The notes: generated by a model from the letters alone, not told the origin. DNA of 64,000 nt from Sphingomonas aerolata (GCF_003046295.1 NZ_PZZN01000003.1:620001-684000), one strand, 5' to 3'; counted from the stretch's first letter, positions 50,268 to 58,840 are shown. Program-made: numbers and translations.

Positions 50268-51668
50268 ATGATGAAGCACACGCTCGCGGTATTGGCCGCC
50301 TCCACCCTGTCCGTTCCTCTCATGGCACAGCGGACCGCACCACCCGCCCCTGCCCCGGTCGATGCGAAGGTCGCAGCGCTCCGCGATGCCGCGCTCAAGG
50401 ACGACGTCGCCTATGACATCGTCGAGGGGATGACGACCGAGATCGGCCCCAGGCTGGCGGGGACCGAGGCGGAGGCGCGTGCGCGCGCCTGGTCGGTGAC
50501 GAAGCTGAAGGCGCTGGGGTTCAAGAACGTGCGGATCGAGCCGTACCAGATGCCCGTCTGGGTGCGCGGCGTCGAGACGGGCTCGATCCTGTCGCCCTTC
50601 CCGCAGGCGCTGAAGCTGACCGCGCTCGGCAATTCGGGCGCGACGCCCGTGGGCGGCCTCACTGCGCAGGTGGTGGTGTTCAAGACCTATGGCGACCTGG
50701 CGGCGGCACCCGCGGGGAGCCTCGCCGGCAAGATCGCCTATGTCGGCAATGCGATGGAGCCGACGCAGGACGGGTCGAGCTATGGCGCGTTCGGCCCTGC
50801 ACGGTTCGTGGGGCCGGCGATGGCGGCGAGCAAGGGTGCCGCCGCGATCGTGATCCGCTCGATCGGTACCGATCATCACCGCAATCCGCATACCGGCACG
50901 ACCAACTTCCCCGAGGGCGTCACGCCGATCCCGTCGGCGGCGCTGTCGGTACCCGATGCCGAGCTGATCGAACGGATCGCGACGCGCGGCAAGCCGATCA
51001 CGATGACGCTCGTCCTGACCCCGCGGATGACGGGCACGCACGAATCGGGGAACGTGATCGCCGAAGTGCCGGGGACCGATCCCAAGGCGGGAATCGTGCT
51101 GGTCGGCGGGCATCTCGACAGCTGGGATCTCGGCACGGGCGCGATCGACGATGCGAGCGGCGTGGCGATCACCGCGGCGGCGGCCAAGCGCATCCTCGAC
51201 GGCCCGCGCCCGCGGCGCACGATCCGCGTCGTCTGGTTCGGCGCCGAAGAGGTCGGCGGCTTTGGCGGCAAGGCCTATGCCGAGGCGCACAAGACCGAGC
51301 GTCACGCGACCGCGGGCGAATCCGATTTCGGCGCGGACCGCGTCTGGCGGTTCGAGACCAACCTGCCCGACAGCGCGAAGCCGGTCGGCGATCGCCTCGC
51401 CTCCGCGCTCGCCCCGCTCGGCATCGCGCGCGGCGCAGGGGTCGGCGGTGACGGCACCGATGTCGGCCCGATCATGGCGCTGGGCGTCGCGGCGATCGAC
51501 CTCAACCAGTCGGGTACGCGCTATTTCGACACGCATCACACGCCCGACGATACGCTCGACCGGGTCGATCCCGAGCAGCTTCGCCAGAACGTCGCGGCCT
51601 GGACGACGATGCTCGCGATCGTGGCCAATGCGCCCGAGGAAATCGGCTCGGTCGTGCCAAGAAAGTGA
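50268..51668 (+). CDS. Secreted M28-family zinc peptidase (carboxypeptidase Q-like)
   Basis: A 466-aa exported peptidase: signal peptide (MMKHTLAVLAASTLSVPLMA), a PA-domain insertion (about 135-250) and the M28 catalytic domain with zinc ligands in GGHLDSWDLGTGAIDDASG, FGAEEVGGFGGKAY and the C-terminal His in YFDTHHTPDDTLDRVD. The start is ATG 50268 or the adjacent ATG 50271. Monocistronic as far as seen. Confidence 0.93.
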   Translation: MMKHTLAVLAASTLSVPLMAQRTAPPAPAPVDAKVAALRDAALKDDVAYDIVEGMTTEIGPRLAGTEAEARARAWSVTKLKALGFKNVRIEPYQMPVWVRGVETGSILSPFPQALKLTALGNSGATPVGGLTAQVVVFKTYGDLAAAPAGSLAGKIAYVGNAMEPTQDGSSYGAFGPARFVGPAMAASKGAAAIVIRSIGTDHHRNPHTGTTNFPEGVTPIPSAALSVPDAELIERIATRGKPITMTLVLTPRMTGTHESGNVIAEVPGTDPKAGIVLVGGHLDSWDLGTGAIDDASGVAITAAAAKRILDGPRPRRTIRVVWFGAEEVGGFGGKAYAEAHKTERHATAGESDFGADRVWRFETNLPDSAKPVGDRLASALAPLGIARGAGVGGDGTDVGPIMALGVAAIDLNQSGTRYFDTHHTPDDTLDRVDPEQLRQNVAAWTTMLAIVANAPEEIGSVVPRK

Positions 51669-51822
51669 CCAGTTGCGGCAACCCGCCCGTCATCGGACTG
51701 TCGCAAAGCTTGCTGGTCGATGAATTTAGCGGATTGACCGCCGGTCGGGGGCCGCTATTTGACGGGGCTTCGCGACGGCAATCGGGTCGGCCGCGAGTGA
51801 AACTATGCTTGGGAGCATTCGA

Positions 51823-52089
51823 ATGAAGAAGATCGTTCTGATCGCTGCTGCCGCCGGCCTGATGTCCGTCGCAGCCTGCAGCAAGTCGCCAGAAGCCGCC
51901 GCAGTAGAGAACAACGCGGACATGCTGGCTGACAACATGGAAATGCAGGCTGACAACATGGACGCCATGGCAGACAACACCTCGAACGCTGTCGCAACCG
52001 ACGTGCTCGAGAACGCAGCCGACAACATGAACGCAGCAGCAGACAACGTCCGCGACGCTGCCGACGAGAAGACCGACAACATGAACTAA
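51823..52089 (+). CDS. Small Asp/Asn-rich repetitive lipoprotein
   Basis: An 88-aa protein with a lipoprotein signal peptide (MKKIVLIAAAAGLMSVAACS, lipobox VAAC). The mature part repeats ADNM-type units (ADMLADNMEMQADNMDAMADN) at intervals of about seven to eleven residues and is predicted to be one long amphipathic helix or coiled coil. Such Lpp-like small lipoproteins may bind the envelope; no specific role is known. It is followed by a strong terminator, supporting a single-gene transcript. Confidence 0.82.
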   Translation: MKKIVLIAAAAGLMSVAACSKSPEAAAVENNADMLADNMEMQADNMDAMADNTSNAVATDVLENAADNMNAAADNVRDAADEKTDNMN

Positions 52090-52131
52090 GACCTTGTCGG
52101 GCGCTTGCGCTCGACAGCGTTTTGGAGTCGG

Positions 52132-52165
52132 AAAGGGCGTTCCTTCGGGAGCGCCCTTTTTCTTT
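52132..52165 (+). terminator. Intrinsic terminator of the small lipoprotein gene
   Basis: Twelve-base-pair stem starting AAAGGGCG and ending CGCCCTTT with a TTCG tetraloop (52144-52147), followed by a T-rich run. Placed 43 bases after the lipoprotein stop. Confidence 0.9.
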
Positions 52166-52212
52166 GGTACCCTTTTTCTTTGGAAACGCTTGCGCTAACG
52201 CAGGCGGCGGTG

Positions 52213-52288
52213 GGGCCTGTAGCTCAACGGTTAGAGCTGGCCGCTCATAACGGCTAGGTTGCGGGTTCGATTCCTGCCGGGCCCACCA
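52213..52288 (+). tRNA. tRNA with anticodon CAT, most likely tRNA-Ile2 (lysidine type)
   Basis: A full 76-nt cloverleaf including encoded CCA. The acceptor stem is GGGCCTG with CGGGCCC, the D stem GCTC/GAGC, the anticodon stem GGCCG/CGGCT around CTCATAA and the T stem GCGGG/CCTGC. The loop CTCATAACGG resembles alphaproteobacterial isoleucine tRNAs with a modified CAT anticodon more than elongator methionine tRNA, but that choice is by pattern memory. Everything to its right is accessory sequence, so it may be an integration site. Confidence 0.92.
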
Positions 52289-52359
52289 ATTTCTAAAGTT
52301 ATTACTACCTTACCTCGTCAGGGATGCGCAGAATTGCGTCGTTTGTGGGGCTTTTCGTC

Positions 52360-52935
52360 TCATACGTTCCATACGGCGGGGTGAGAGTGCGGCGCATTCG
52401 TGGGGATATCTGGGGGTATAATTCCAGATGGCAATTTCTGTATCCCCAGATCGGTGCGTAAACGGCGGCATTCCGTCGATTCGCATGCCGGCCAATCGCC
52501 CCATCCGTAGGCTGACTTGTCCTCGGTTGAGTACTTGTCAGTGCTCGGCCGAGAGGGCGTCTCCCAGCTGCGACCAGGTACGCGCCAGAGGAACCGCCAG
52601 CCCGCGGCACGCAGCGAAGCGCCGGTCTCGCTCGTAAGGATATAGGTGAGCCCGCGCCTGTATCCTTTGGTGATCGCGGCACGCCGCGCCGCGCCGTAGA
52701 GCATTGAGCAGCCATTCGGCTTCCCGTCGGTGCATAGGCGGGTGACCTCTCTGGTCAGCCCGTCCTGCAGGACGCGTGCGCCCGGGCGGCCGACTACAGC
52801 GATGCCGACCAGCGCGCCGCCCTCCCCCGCCAAGCCATGCAGCCATAGGAAGCCCAACACCCATCCGTGGTGGCGGTGATGATCCAAGACAAACTGCCGC
52901 ACCTCAATGCGCTAAACCGGGCGAAGCGTGATCAT
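52360..52935 (-). pseudogene. XF1762-family phage-associated gene, broken by an amber codon
   Basis: From ATG 52935 the frame reads MITLRPV, then TAG at 52912-52914, then RIEVRQFVLDHHRHHG and continues intact to 52360. HHRHH, AVVGRPGARVLQDG, TREVTRLCTDG, GCSMLYGAARRAA and TSETGASLRAAGWRF are the conserved blocks of the XF1762 family of phage proteins. A CAG to TAG change would explain the stop. The gene could still start at GTG 52902, losing little. Its ATG overlaps the preceding fragment's stop (ATGA), as in phage operons. Confidence 0.7.
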
Positions 52936-53156
52936 GCGGCTTCCCGCCCGTAGATCTCCGCCAGCGCCCGCTCGGTTCTCAAAATGGCTCGGCTAATGGC
53001 TTCGGGGATTTGCGGAATGACGGCGTCGCCGAACGCCTCGACGATGAGGCTGGCAGCAGACTGCCGTTTGCCATGGCCGATATCAACGCGGTGGCCAGCC
53101 AGCCGGGTAGATAGCCCATCATCCAGCCGTAGGTGATCGGCAAGGTCTGTGGGGGA
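52932..53156 (-). pseudogene. Fragment resembling the C-terminus of a phage DNA cytosine methyltransferase
   Basis: An open frame of about 74 codons with no start, beginning right after an in-frame TGA. It ends with a block like EAFGDAVIPQIPEAISRAI and RTERALAEIYGREAA. The GxAVxPQ pattern before an amphipathic helix resembles the last motif of C5-cytosine methyltransferases. The rest of the gene is absent upstream. Together with the XF1762-like gene it suggests the scar of a prophage next to the tRNA. Confidence 0.45.
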
Positions 53157-53742
53157 TCAGTCAGCCCGGTGCCGGAGAGCAGCGCTGCGATTTGTCGAAA
53201 TTCCGGAAGCTATGGCGCCGCAGCGGCAAGCCAACCCTCTCGTTTCACGCATCCCCGATAATCAAGTCAGCGGGAGGCTTATAGGGATCCTCGGAGCCGA
53301 GTGCCTCGCAGGCCTCTATACCATTGTCGATTTGGACAACCGAAGTGGGAAGAAGAACCATAAGCAATATCGAAAACGCACGGTCTAAGAAGCTCTCTGC
53401 CAAGGGCAAGACCGAGTACGGCCGCGATCGTGCGAAGGATGCAGATGCCAATGGCGGCACGTTCAACGCCACTTGGCGAAGCTGCACGCGGGCTACTACG
53501 ACGCGATGTGACTATGGCGCCCGGTTCGGAAGAGCCGGGCGTTTTACTCGGCGAACCTCATTAGTCGTCCAATAGTCCGTCGTAGAAGCGCCGCCTCTTT
53601 CCGAACGGGGCATTGCTTTGGTTGATGTGTGGTGTTCAGTCAAAAACGAACTTCAGCTGGTTACACGAGCACTTTACGCATTTCCGTGCTTCCGTCTGAC
53701 CAGCGACCTAAATCATCCGAGATTGGCCTCCATTCCGGATAT
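53157..53742. other. Gene-poor stretch with a terminator
   Basis: About 590 bases with only short overlapping frames on both strands; none has a recognisable motif or a convincing ribosome site. A clear hairpin terminator lies at 53518-53545, which implies a former or very short transcript on the plus strand. Confidence 0.6.
53518..53545 (+). terminator. Intrinsic terminator
   Basis: Seven-base stem CGCCCGG / CCGGGCG with a ten-base loop followed by TTTT. The gene it served is not identifiable. Confidence 0.65.
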
Positions 53743-55080
53743 TTAGTGAACGCTGAGCCAGATCGAGTGGAGTGACGGAAGGTTGATTACGCTCGCGGCT
53801 AAGACGCCAACCACAGCCAAGATTAAGCTGGGGGCAGCGCTTTGGATATAAGCGCGAAATGGTACTGGCTCGAGCGGCCGCACAAAGAAGGGGTGGGCTG
53901 CAATTGTCACGAGCACCTGAACCGCGCTCGCCGCAACGGCAAATGCCAATGGCGCAGGTTTGAGTAGCATCAGCCCGAGTAGAGGTAATATAGATATCGA
54001 AGACGAAATAAGGGTCCACCTTAACTCATGACCAGCTCGCCCAGTGGCCTGAGCAAGCATTCCGATACTCAATCCAATTGGCCTCACCGCGCCAAACGTC
54101 GCCAAGGCTATAACTATGGGGACGGCTTGAATGAAACGGAGGCCATACATGATCTCGACCAGCCACGGTGATAGAACAGCCACCCCTGCGAATGTCAGAC
54201 CACTTAATGTTGAGGTTCGACGCACTGACAATAAGAATGCAGCCTGAAGCTCTCCACGGTCCCCTTGCAGCAAAGCAAAAGACGGTAGCGTCAGACGGGC
54301 TATAAGCGGCTGCATGAACCGCATAGGATACGACACCAGCTCTTTCGCGAGATAGTAGGTTCCCGCGGCGCGAGGACCGAATATTCCTGAAACTATAAGC
54401 TGATCCGCCTGCGCACGAATTTGACTTATAACCTGCGATCCTGCCTGATTTGCTCCAAAAGCTAATGCGCGCGGTGCGAGGCTGCGGTCAAATTCGTAGT
54501 GCGGCCTTGTCTCTCGAGGCGCGGTAACGCTCATCAGGGCTAGCTTTGATGTCGTGAAGACGACCATTCCAGCAATTATCGCGCCCGGGCCGAGCACGTG
54601 TAAAGCCAGAAGACCCGTGGTGGCACCGAAGGCCACAATTCTTCCGACGATCTCATACTGTGCCAGCCGTCTCGCCTTGAAGGTGCGGATCAGGTTGGCC
54701 TGATATTGTCCGCTTACTCCAACCAGAAAAAGATTGAGAGCCACCAGCATAAAAAGAGGCTGTGCTGACGGCATTTTATACAGCGAACTCAGTAGCCCTG
54801 AGAGTAAAAACATCCCAATTGCCGAGACCAATCCAAAAGCGGCACTCGTCCAGAATAGAGTGGAATGACTCCTTCTGTCCGCGTCTCCCAAGTGAACGCA
54901 AAAGCTGGATAGTCCCATATCTTGAAACGCCAGAACAATATTTGCGCTGACTGCGACTATTGCCAAAATACCAAATTCGATGGCGGACAAATATCGCGCT
55001 GCAATTGCCATTTGCGCTATCTGAAATACAGCGCCAATGCCAGTTGCGGCAACGGTCCACACCCCGTCTCTGTTTTTCAT
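53743..55080 (-). CDS. Polysaccharide flippase (Wzx/MOP-type)
   Basis: A 445-aa integral membrane protein with about twelve hydrophobic segments, of the oligosaccharide flippase family that moves undecaprenyl-linked glycans across the inner membrane. Supporting patterns are the N-terminal GAVFQIAQMAIAARYLSA, QADQLIVSGIFGPRAAG and YYLAKELVSYPMRFMQPLIA. Base composition is lower in GC than the core genes. The start ATG overlaps the stop of the upstream pyruvyltransferase gene (ATGA). Confidence 0.9.
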   Translation of the reverse strand: MKNRDGVWTVAATGIGAVFQIAQMAIAARYLSAIEFGILAIVAVSANIVLAFQDMGLSSFCVHLGDADRRSHSTLFWTSAAFGLVSAIGMFLLSGLLSSLYKMPSAQPLFMLVALNLFLVGVSGQYQANLIRTFKARRLAQYEIVGRIVAFGATTGLLALHVLGPGAIIAGMVVFTTSKLALMSVTAPRETRPHYEFDRSLAPRALAFGANQAGSQVISQIRAQADQLIVSGIFGPRAAGTYYLAKELVSYPMRFMQPLIARLTLPSFALLQGDRGELQAAFLLSVRRTSTLSGLTFAGVAVLSPWLVEIMYGLRFIQAVPIVIALATFGAVRPIGLSIGMLAQATGRAGHELRWTLISSSISILPLLGLMLLKPAPLAFAVAASAVQVLVTIAAHPFFVRPLEPVPFRAYIQSAAPSLILAVVGVLAASVINLPSLHSIWLSVH

Positions 55081-56294
55081 CGAATTGCGCTAACAGCTTC
55101 GCTTATCATGGCAGAAGCACGCCGATATTCGGCCGCAACTGCCTGTGCCGAACTCTTCTTCACAGCATAGATATCTCGCAGTAAGCTTAGAACGTGCTCC
55201 GTAAGGCTACCGTCAAGGAGCGCTGATATCGGGCGGGCTAGTATCGGAAGACCAAGCTGAGCCATTATCCCCTCGGACTTGTGCTCGTAATTAAGTGCTA
55301 TCGCGGGTGTGCCAGCCCCAAGGGCTATGATTGCACTGTGGAGCCTTGTTCCGACAACAAGATCGCAGGTTGAAAAAAGCGCGCCTAGTTCAAGGTCATT
55401 GAGTTCATCCATGACGACTCTGAAATGGCTCGGGTCTTGGACGCGACCGGCAATGCTCAGAGCGATCATCCTATCGTCACGGTTATAACTATCAATGCCG
55501 GTACACGTCGAACCAGCGACGATGTCGTACCCCTCTTCGATTAGCCGATCGCACATAGCCGCTACTGCTATTTCATATGCTTCCTGCGTAGTATTGAGGC
55601 GCTTGTCGAACGGCGCCAAATGCCGAACGGTGATACCGATACGCGATCGCGCTGTTCGGTCTGCAGTTGGCTCATCCTTCGGCGGATGCACGAGCCAAGC
55701 GGTGTCACTTCCGGCTCTGACGTTTTCAAGCGGCATACCAGCATCAGTGAGCAACCCCATGCTGATAGGCTCACGAATCGTGACACGTCGCGAGTTCGTT
55801 AATAAGGCCCGAACAAATCGTTGGTACCGCTTCCCCCCAAGAGGTCCCATGCTGTGCCCAAGCACCAAAAGGGGTGTCTCTGCTAAAATAGCCGCAAAGC
55901 ATGTTTCAAACTGGCGGGGCCCATATAGGTCCACGAAAAAAGACCCTCCAACCTGGATAACTGCATCAAACTTTTTAATGTATTTGATACGGTCACGAAC
56001 AACTGCCGGAAGCAATGCAAAGGCGCCTGGGACTTCTTCGACTGCGGCGAGTAGAAGGTAGGGAAGCGCCCGCCGAGCAAGGTCTCCTGCACGACCTGGC
56101 TGGAACCGTAAGTCATGAAAAAGATCGTTTTCGATTGGACGACTGAGCAGGTAACTTGAACTAACGGGATACCGGCTGGTCATCACGATTTCGGCGCCAG
56201 GCAACTCGTTCTCGAGTGCCTTAATCAAACCGCGCGCGATAGCGGCATCCCCACGATTGCCGCACGTGTGATTTCCGACCAATAACAACCGCAT
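55077..56294 (-). CDS. wcaK: Polysaccharide pyruvyl transferase family protein, WcaK-like
   Basis: A 405-aa enzyme that should add a pyruvyl ketal to a surface sugar. It matches the E. coli colanic acid protein WcaK closely by eye: MRLLLVGNHTCGNRGDAAI, SRYPVSSSYLLSRP, IQVGGSFFVDLYG, STCTGIDSYNRDDRM and VVMDELNDLELG. I chose ATG 56294 (MRLLLVGNHT) over the frame to 56333. It overlaps the flippase start, so both are co-expressed. No glycosyltransferase is nearby in this window. Confidence 0.9.
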   Translation of the reverse strand: MRLLLVGNHTCGNRGDAAIARGLIKALENELPGAEIVMTSRYPVSSSYLLSRPIENDLFHDLRFQPGRAGDLARRALPYLLLAAVEEVPGAFALLPAVVRDRIKYIKKFDAVIQVGGSFFVDLYGPRQFETCFAAILAETPLLVLGHSMGPLGGKRYQRFVRALLTNSRRVTIREPISMGLLTDAGMPLENVRAGSDTAWLVHPPKDEPTADRTARSRIGITVRHLAPFDKRLNTTQEAYEIAVAAMCDRLIEEGYDIVAGSTCTGIDSYNRDDRMIALSIAGRVQDPSHFRVVMDELNDLELGALFSTCDLVVGTRLHSAIIALGAGTPAIALNYEHKSEGIMAQLGLPILARPISALLDGSLTEHVLSLLRDIYAVKKSSAQAVAAEYRRASAMISEAVSAIR

Positions 56295-56493
56295 GTCATT
56301 CCCCAAGCTTCCCCATCCCGCGTCGGATGACATCGGCGGCAGCTACCAGCGATGGAAATGTACAGCAACCGCGGTGTGAGGACGGTGTACCGGCAGCCCT
56401 TGTAGTGACATTTAAGAGTTGTCAATAACAGTCCAGCAGCGCCTCGCCCCCGGGGATGTAGCGCTCGTCGGTGAGGTTGCGCGATCGACTTGC

Positions 56494-56565
56494 GTCGACC
56501 CGGACGTTCCCCGATGCAGCCGCCCAGGACGCGCGGCCTTCGGGCGCCTGCCGCACCTCAGGCAC
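56494..56565 (-). repeat. 72-nt repeat with zinc-ribbon-like coding, copy 1
   Basis: About 80 percent identical over 72 gap-free positions to 57491-57562. On the minus strand it reads CLRCGRRPKAARPGRLHRG in a frame that has no start codon. It lies just beyond the end of the orphan membrane gene. Confidence 0.65.
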
Positions 56566-56570
56566 GAGTC

Positions 56571-57266
56571 CTACTGTTCTACAACCAGGTGCGGCTGGCG
56601 GTTTATTGGCTGATAGGCAAGGACGATTGACGGCATATAACGCCGCCAAACGGTGATGATTAACGTTAAACTCATAAGCTCACCACCGTCTTCAATGAAT
56701 GAGCTAATTGTTTGAAAGTGCTCAGCGTCAATAAGTAGAGTGTGAATACTATCGAAGACTACTCCAAAGAACGCCATAATACCGAACCCCGCAAGCAGCA
56801 TGAGGGCGGGCGACTTACGTCTGCTTGGAAGTTTCCGAAATCCGTGCAGAGCCAGTGCGAGTGGTGCGCCGCTGACCAGAGCAGCCGAAGGAAGGCTACC
56901 CCACTCTCCGAGCAGCGCCGGATCAGAAAGCCACGCACCGATATGCTCGTGAAGCTGAAGGGAGTCGTCTGTTAACACTGCCAAGAAGAGCACGGCATAA
57001 GCAGCATAAAAAAACTCTTTCGACTTTGAGAAAGCGTAAGCAGCGAGTCCGACTATATAAGCTTCCTTTGCATACCCCCAACGCTCAATCAACGATCCGT
57101 CTAGGGACGAAAACTTTAAATCGTCGTGAAAGAAACTTGTAGTGATATTATAATGCTCGACGTAGGCCCATCTTAGAAAGACGATTAGCAAGAGCAAGTC
57201 GACCGTCAATATTAAGCCCAGCCACATTAAGGTACGCGATACTGACCTATCCGCCTTACTATTCAT
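56571..57266 (-). CDS. Orphan membrane protein
   Basis: A 231-aa protein with about six hydrophobic segments (TLMWLGLILTVDLLLLIVFL, AYIVGLAAYAF, FYAAYAVLFLAVLT, ALMLLAGFGIMAFFGVVFD, MSLTLIITVW). Interesting conserved-looking residues are DDSLQLHEH in the middle and DSIHTLLID near the end. I do not recognise the family. The ATG at 57266 has GGGGGTAGG right upstream. Lower GC than its surroundings, and flanked on both sides by the 72-nt repeats. Confidence 0.75.
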   Translation of the reverse strand: MNSKADRSVSRTLMWLGLILTVDLLLLIVFLRWAYVEHYNITTSFFHDDLKFSSLDGSLIERWGYAKEAYIVGLAAYAFSKSKEFFYAAYAVLFLAVLTDDSLQLHEHIGAWLSDPALLGEWGSLPSAALVSGAPLALALHGFRKLPSRRKSPALMLLAGFGIMAFFGVVFDSIHTLLIDAEHFQTISSFIEDGGELMSLTLIITVWRRYMPSIVLAYQPINRQPHLVVEQ

Positions 57267-57363
57267 CCTACCCCCTAGATTGTCACAAATCTGTAGCCTT
57301 TCGCTATAGGGGGGCAAGACAAGGTTGCAGGTTTGCTGTCCTGAAATGTGACGTATTTATGTG

Positions 57364-57588
57364 CTAGCGGCCGAACGTGTGCGCCGGGTTAGCAGCGATC
57401 TGGCGTCGAATTTGGTCCGCGCGAGCTGCGCTACATAATTCAGCGCTCGGCCATCTTTCGCGCCTTCTTACCGATAAAATATTGATCGTCGTCGAGCCTG
57501 CCGCGCCCCGATGCAGCCGCCCAGGCCGCGCCGCCGTCGCGCGCTTGCCGCACTCCCCGCACCGGAAGAACCGGGTCATCGACGACAC
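57364..57588 (-). CDS. Small zinc-ribbon-like ORF, uncertain
   Basis: A 74-aa frame (start possibly the Met at codon 4, MTRFFRCGECGKR). A CxxC pair (CGECGKR) is followed by ARPGRLHRGAAGST. No second Cys pair is visible, so a full zinc ribbon is not shown. The segment 57491-57562 is repeated in degraded form at 56494-56565, which argues that the sequence was once a real, mobile or duplicated gene. Expression is unknown. Confidence 0.35.
   Translation of the reverse strand: MSSMTRFFRCGECGKRATAARPGRLHRGAAGSTTINILSVRRRERWPSAELCSAARADQIRRQIAANPAHTFGR
57491..57562 (-). repeat. 72-nt repeat with zinc-ribbon-like coding, copy 2
   Basis: Partner of copy 1, 997 bases away in the same orientation. The most conserved part is CCCCGATGCAGCCGCCCAGG. 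Reads CGECGKRATAARPGRLHRG on the minus strand. Confidence 0.65.
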
Positions 57589-58247
57589 AGCCTCGGTCCC
57601 CGGGCAGGCTTCGACGTTGACCTCCTTATATCATCTACAGTCACAGGTCAGATCTATGGTCGGTATTATAACGCTGCTGGTGCCGATGGATGCATGTTCA
57701 CCAGCAATCAAGGGGACCGAAAATACGTTATTGGATTTTCGATAAGCTTTACAAGCGATGAAAGCACTCGACTCAAAAGAGCCGGACGTTTCTACTAATA
57801 ACAAGTCATGGGCGAGGTGATCATAGTTGCTCATGCATATGACAATCTAGCCACAGACACAGCGATCTTATTCGCTTGGAGGGCGGCATGCCTGTGGCGA
57901 AAAAACCTTAAGACCATACAACCTCTGCTCCAAACAACATAAGTTGTCACCGTAAACGCAGGTATCTGACCGTACCGTCCTAGAGTTCTAGTTGTTCGCT
58001 TCACGCGCATTCACTTGATGGTGAGCTAACCAATACCAATAGGCTGTGTTAACCATTGCATAGCGTCAGCCTTTTGCAGCATCTGCAAAGATCATCGCTG
58101 GCCGCAAGCCTTCTTCTACCGAAAAGACGCGGCTGTCCCGAAATCGCACAAAGGCTGGGTAGCGGCCGTTTTGAAACAACATACCCGTTTGCATAACCAT
58201 ATGGCCCCCGATACTTGTTTGCTCGACATAAGGTAGAGGAGATCATC
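57589..58247. other. Low-coding stretch with one 56-nt repeat copy
   Basis: About 660 bases, AT-richer than the core, without a supportable gene. It holds copy 1 of a 56-nt coding-like repeat (57611-57666) and should contain the promoter of the PEP-CTERM gene near its right end. I see no clear promoter boxes. Confidence 0.6.
57611..57666 (+). repeat. 56-nt coding-like repeat, copy 1
   Basis: About 77 percent identical to 58971-59026 with no gaps. Translated: VDLLISSTVTGQIYG against VDFLMPSTATEQIYG. Most differences are silent or conservative, as in related coding sequences, but neither copy sits in a clear gene. Confidence 0.55.
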
Positions 58248-58799
58248 ATGAAGCGTTTACTTCTTTCGACAATGGCATTCGTATCTGCATTCGCGATAGC
58301 CCCAGCGGCTCACGCAGTTAACTTCACTCCGAACGACCCGGAGTTCACCGTCAGCGGCGATATAAAGAATGGTACCGTTTCCGCAGATTTCGGCCGGGCG
58401 GGCATCAAGCGTGGTGCATTCACGGATACTTTCAATTTCATCATCGATCAGGCCGGTCTGGCTAGCGGTACGCTCAGCACGAGCACGACGCGGTTCTTCA
58501 GCCCGACAGATCTTGATATCCTGTCGGTGTTCATCAATGGCTTCGCAGCGTCGAAGACTGTTGTCGGCAAGGCCGAGTTTTTCGAGATCAACAACGTGGC
58601 GATCGCAAAAGGTGCGACGAACCAGATCGTCGTGAACGGCCTCTCGCGTGGTAACGGTTCCTATGCCGGCACCGCAACCTTTGAGCCGACGGCAGCAGTT
58701 CCCGAGGCCGGTACCTGGGCAATCATGCTGTTCGGTATCGGCGGTATCGGCTCATCGATGCGCGTTCGTCGTCGCCAGGCGAAGATCGCATTCGCCTAA
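58248..58799 (+). CDS. FxDxF-family PEP-CTERM (PExxxWA) exported protein
   Basis: A 183-aa protein with signal peptide (MKRLLLSTMAFVSAFAIAPAAHA), the FTDTF motif at residues 58-62 and a C-terminal sorting signal: PEAGTWA (152-158), hydrophobic helix LFGIGGIGSS and a basic end (MRVRRRQ). Such proteins are processed by an exosortase and usually accompany exopolysaccharide genes, in keeping with the flippase and pyruvyltransferase nearby. The GAGGAGA ribosome site precedes ATG 58248. A strong terminator follows. Confidence 0.93.
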   Translation: MKRLLLSTMAFVSAFAIAPAAHAVNFTPNDPEFTVSGDIKNGTVSADFGRAGIKRGAFTDTFNFIIDQAGLASGTLSTSTTRFFSPTDLDILSVFINGFAASKTVVGKAEFFEINNVAIAKGATNQIVVNGLSRGNGSYAGTATFEPTAAVPEAGTWAIMLFGIGGIGSSMRVRRRQAKIAFA

Positions 58800-58840
58800 G
58801 CAGATTTCACAGCCGGTCCCAGTGTCCGGCCGTGTGAAGG

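Noticed and set aside
53245..53487. Minus-strand 80-aa frame with a hydrophobic stretch
   Set aside because: One hydrophobic segment but no ribosome site, no family signal, and it overlaps equally weak frames on the other strand next to a plus-strand terminator.
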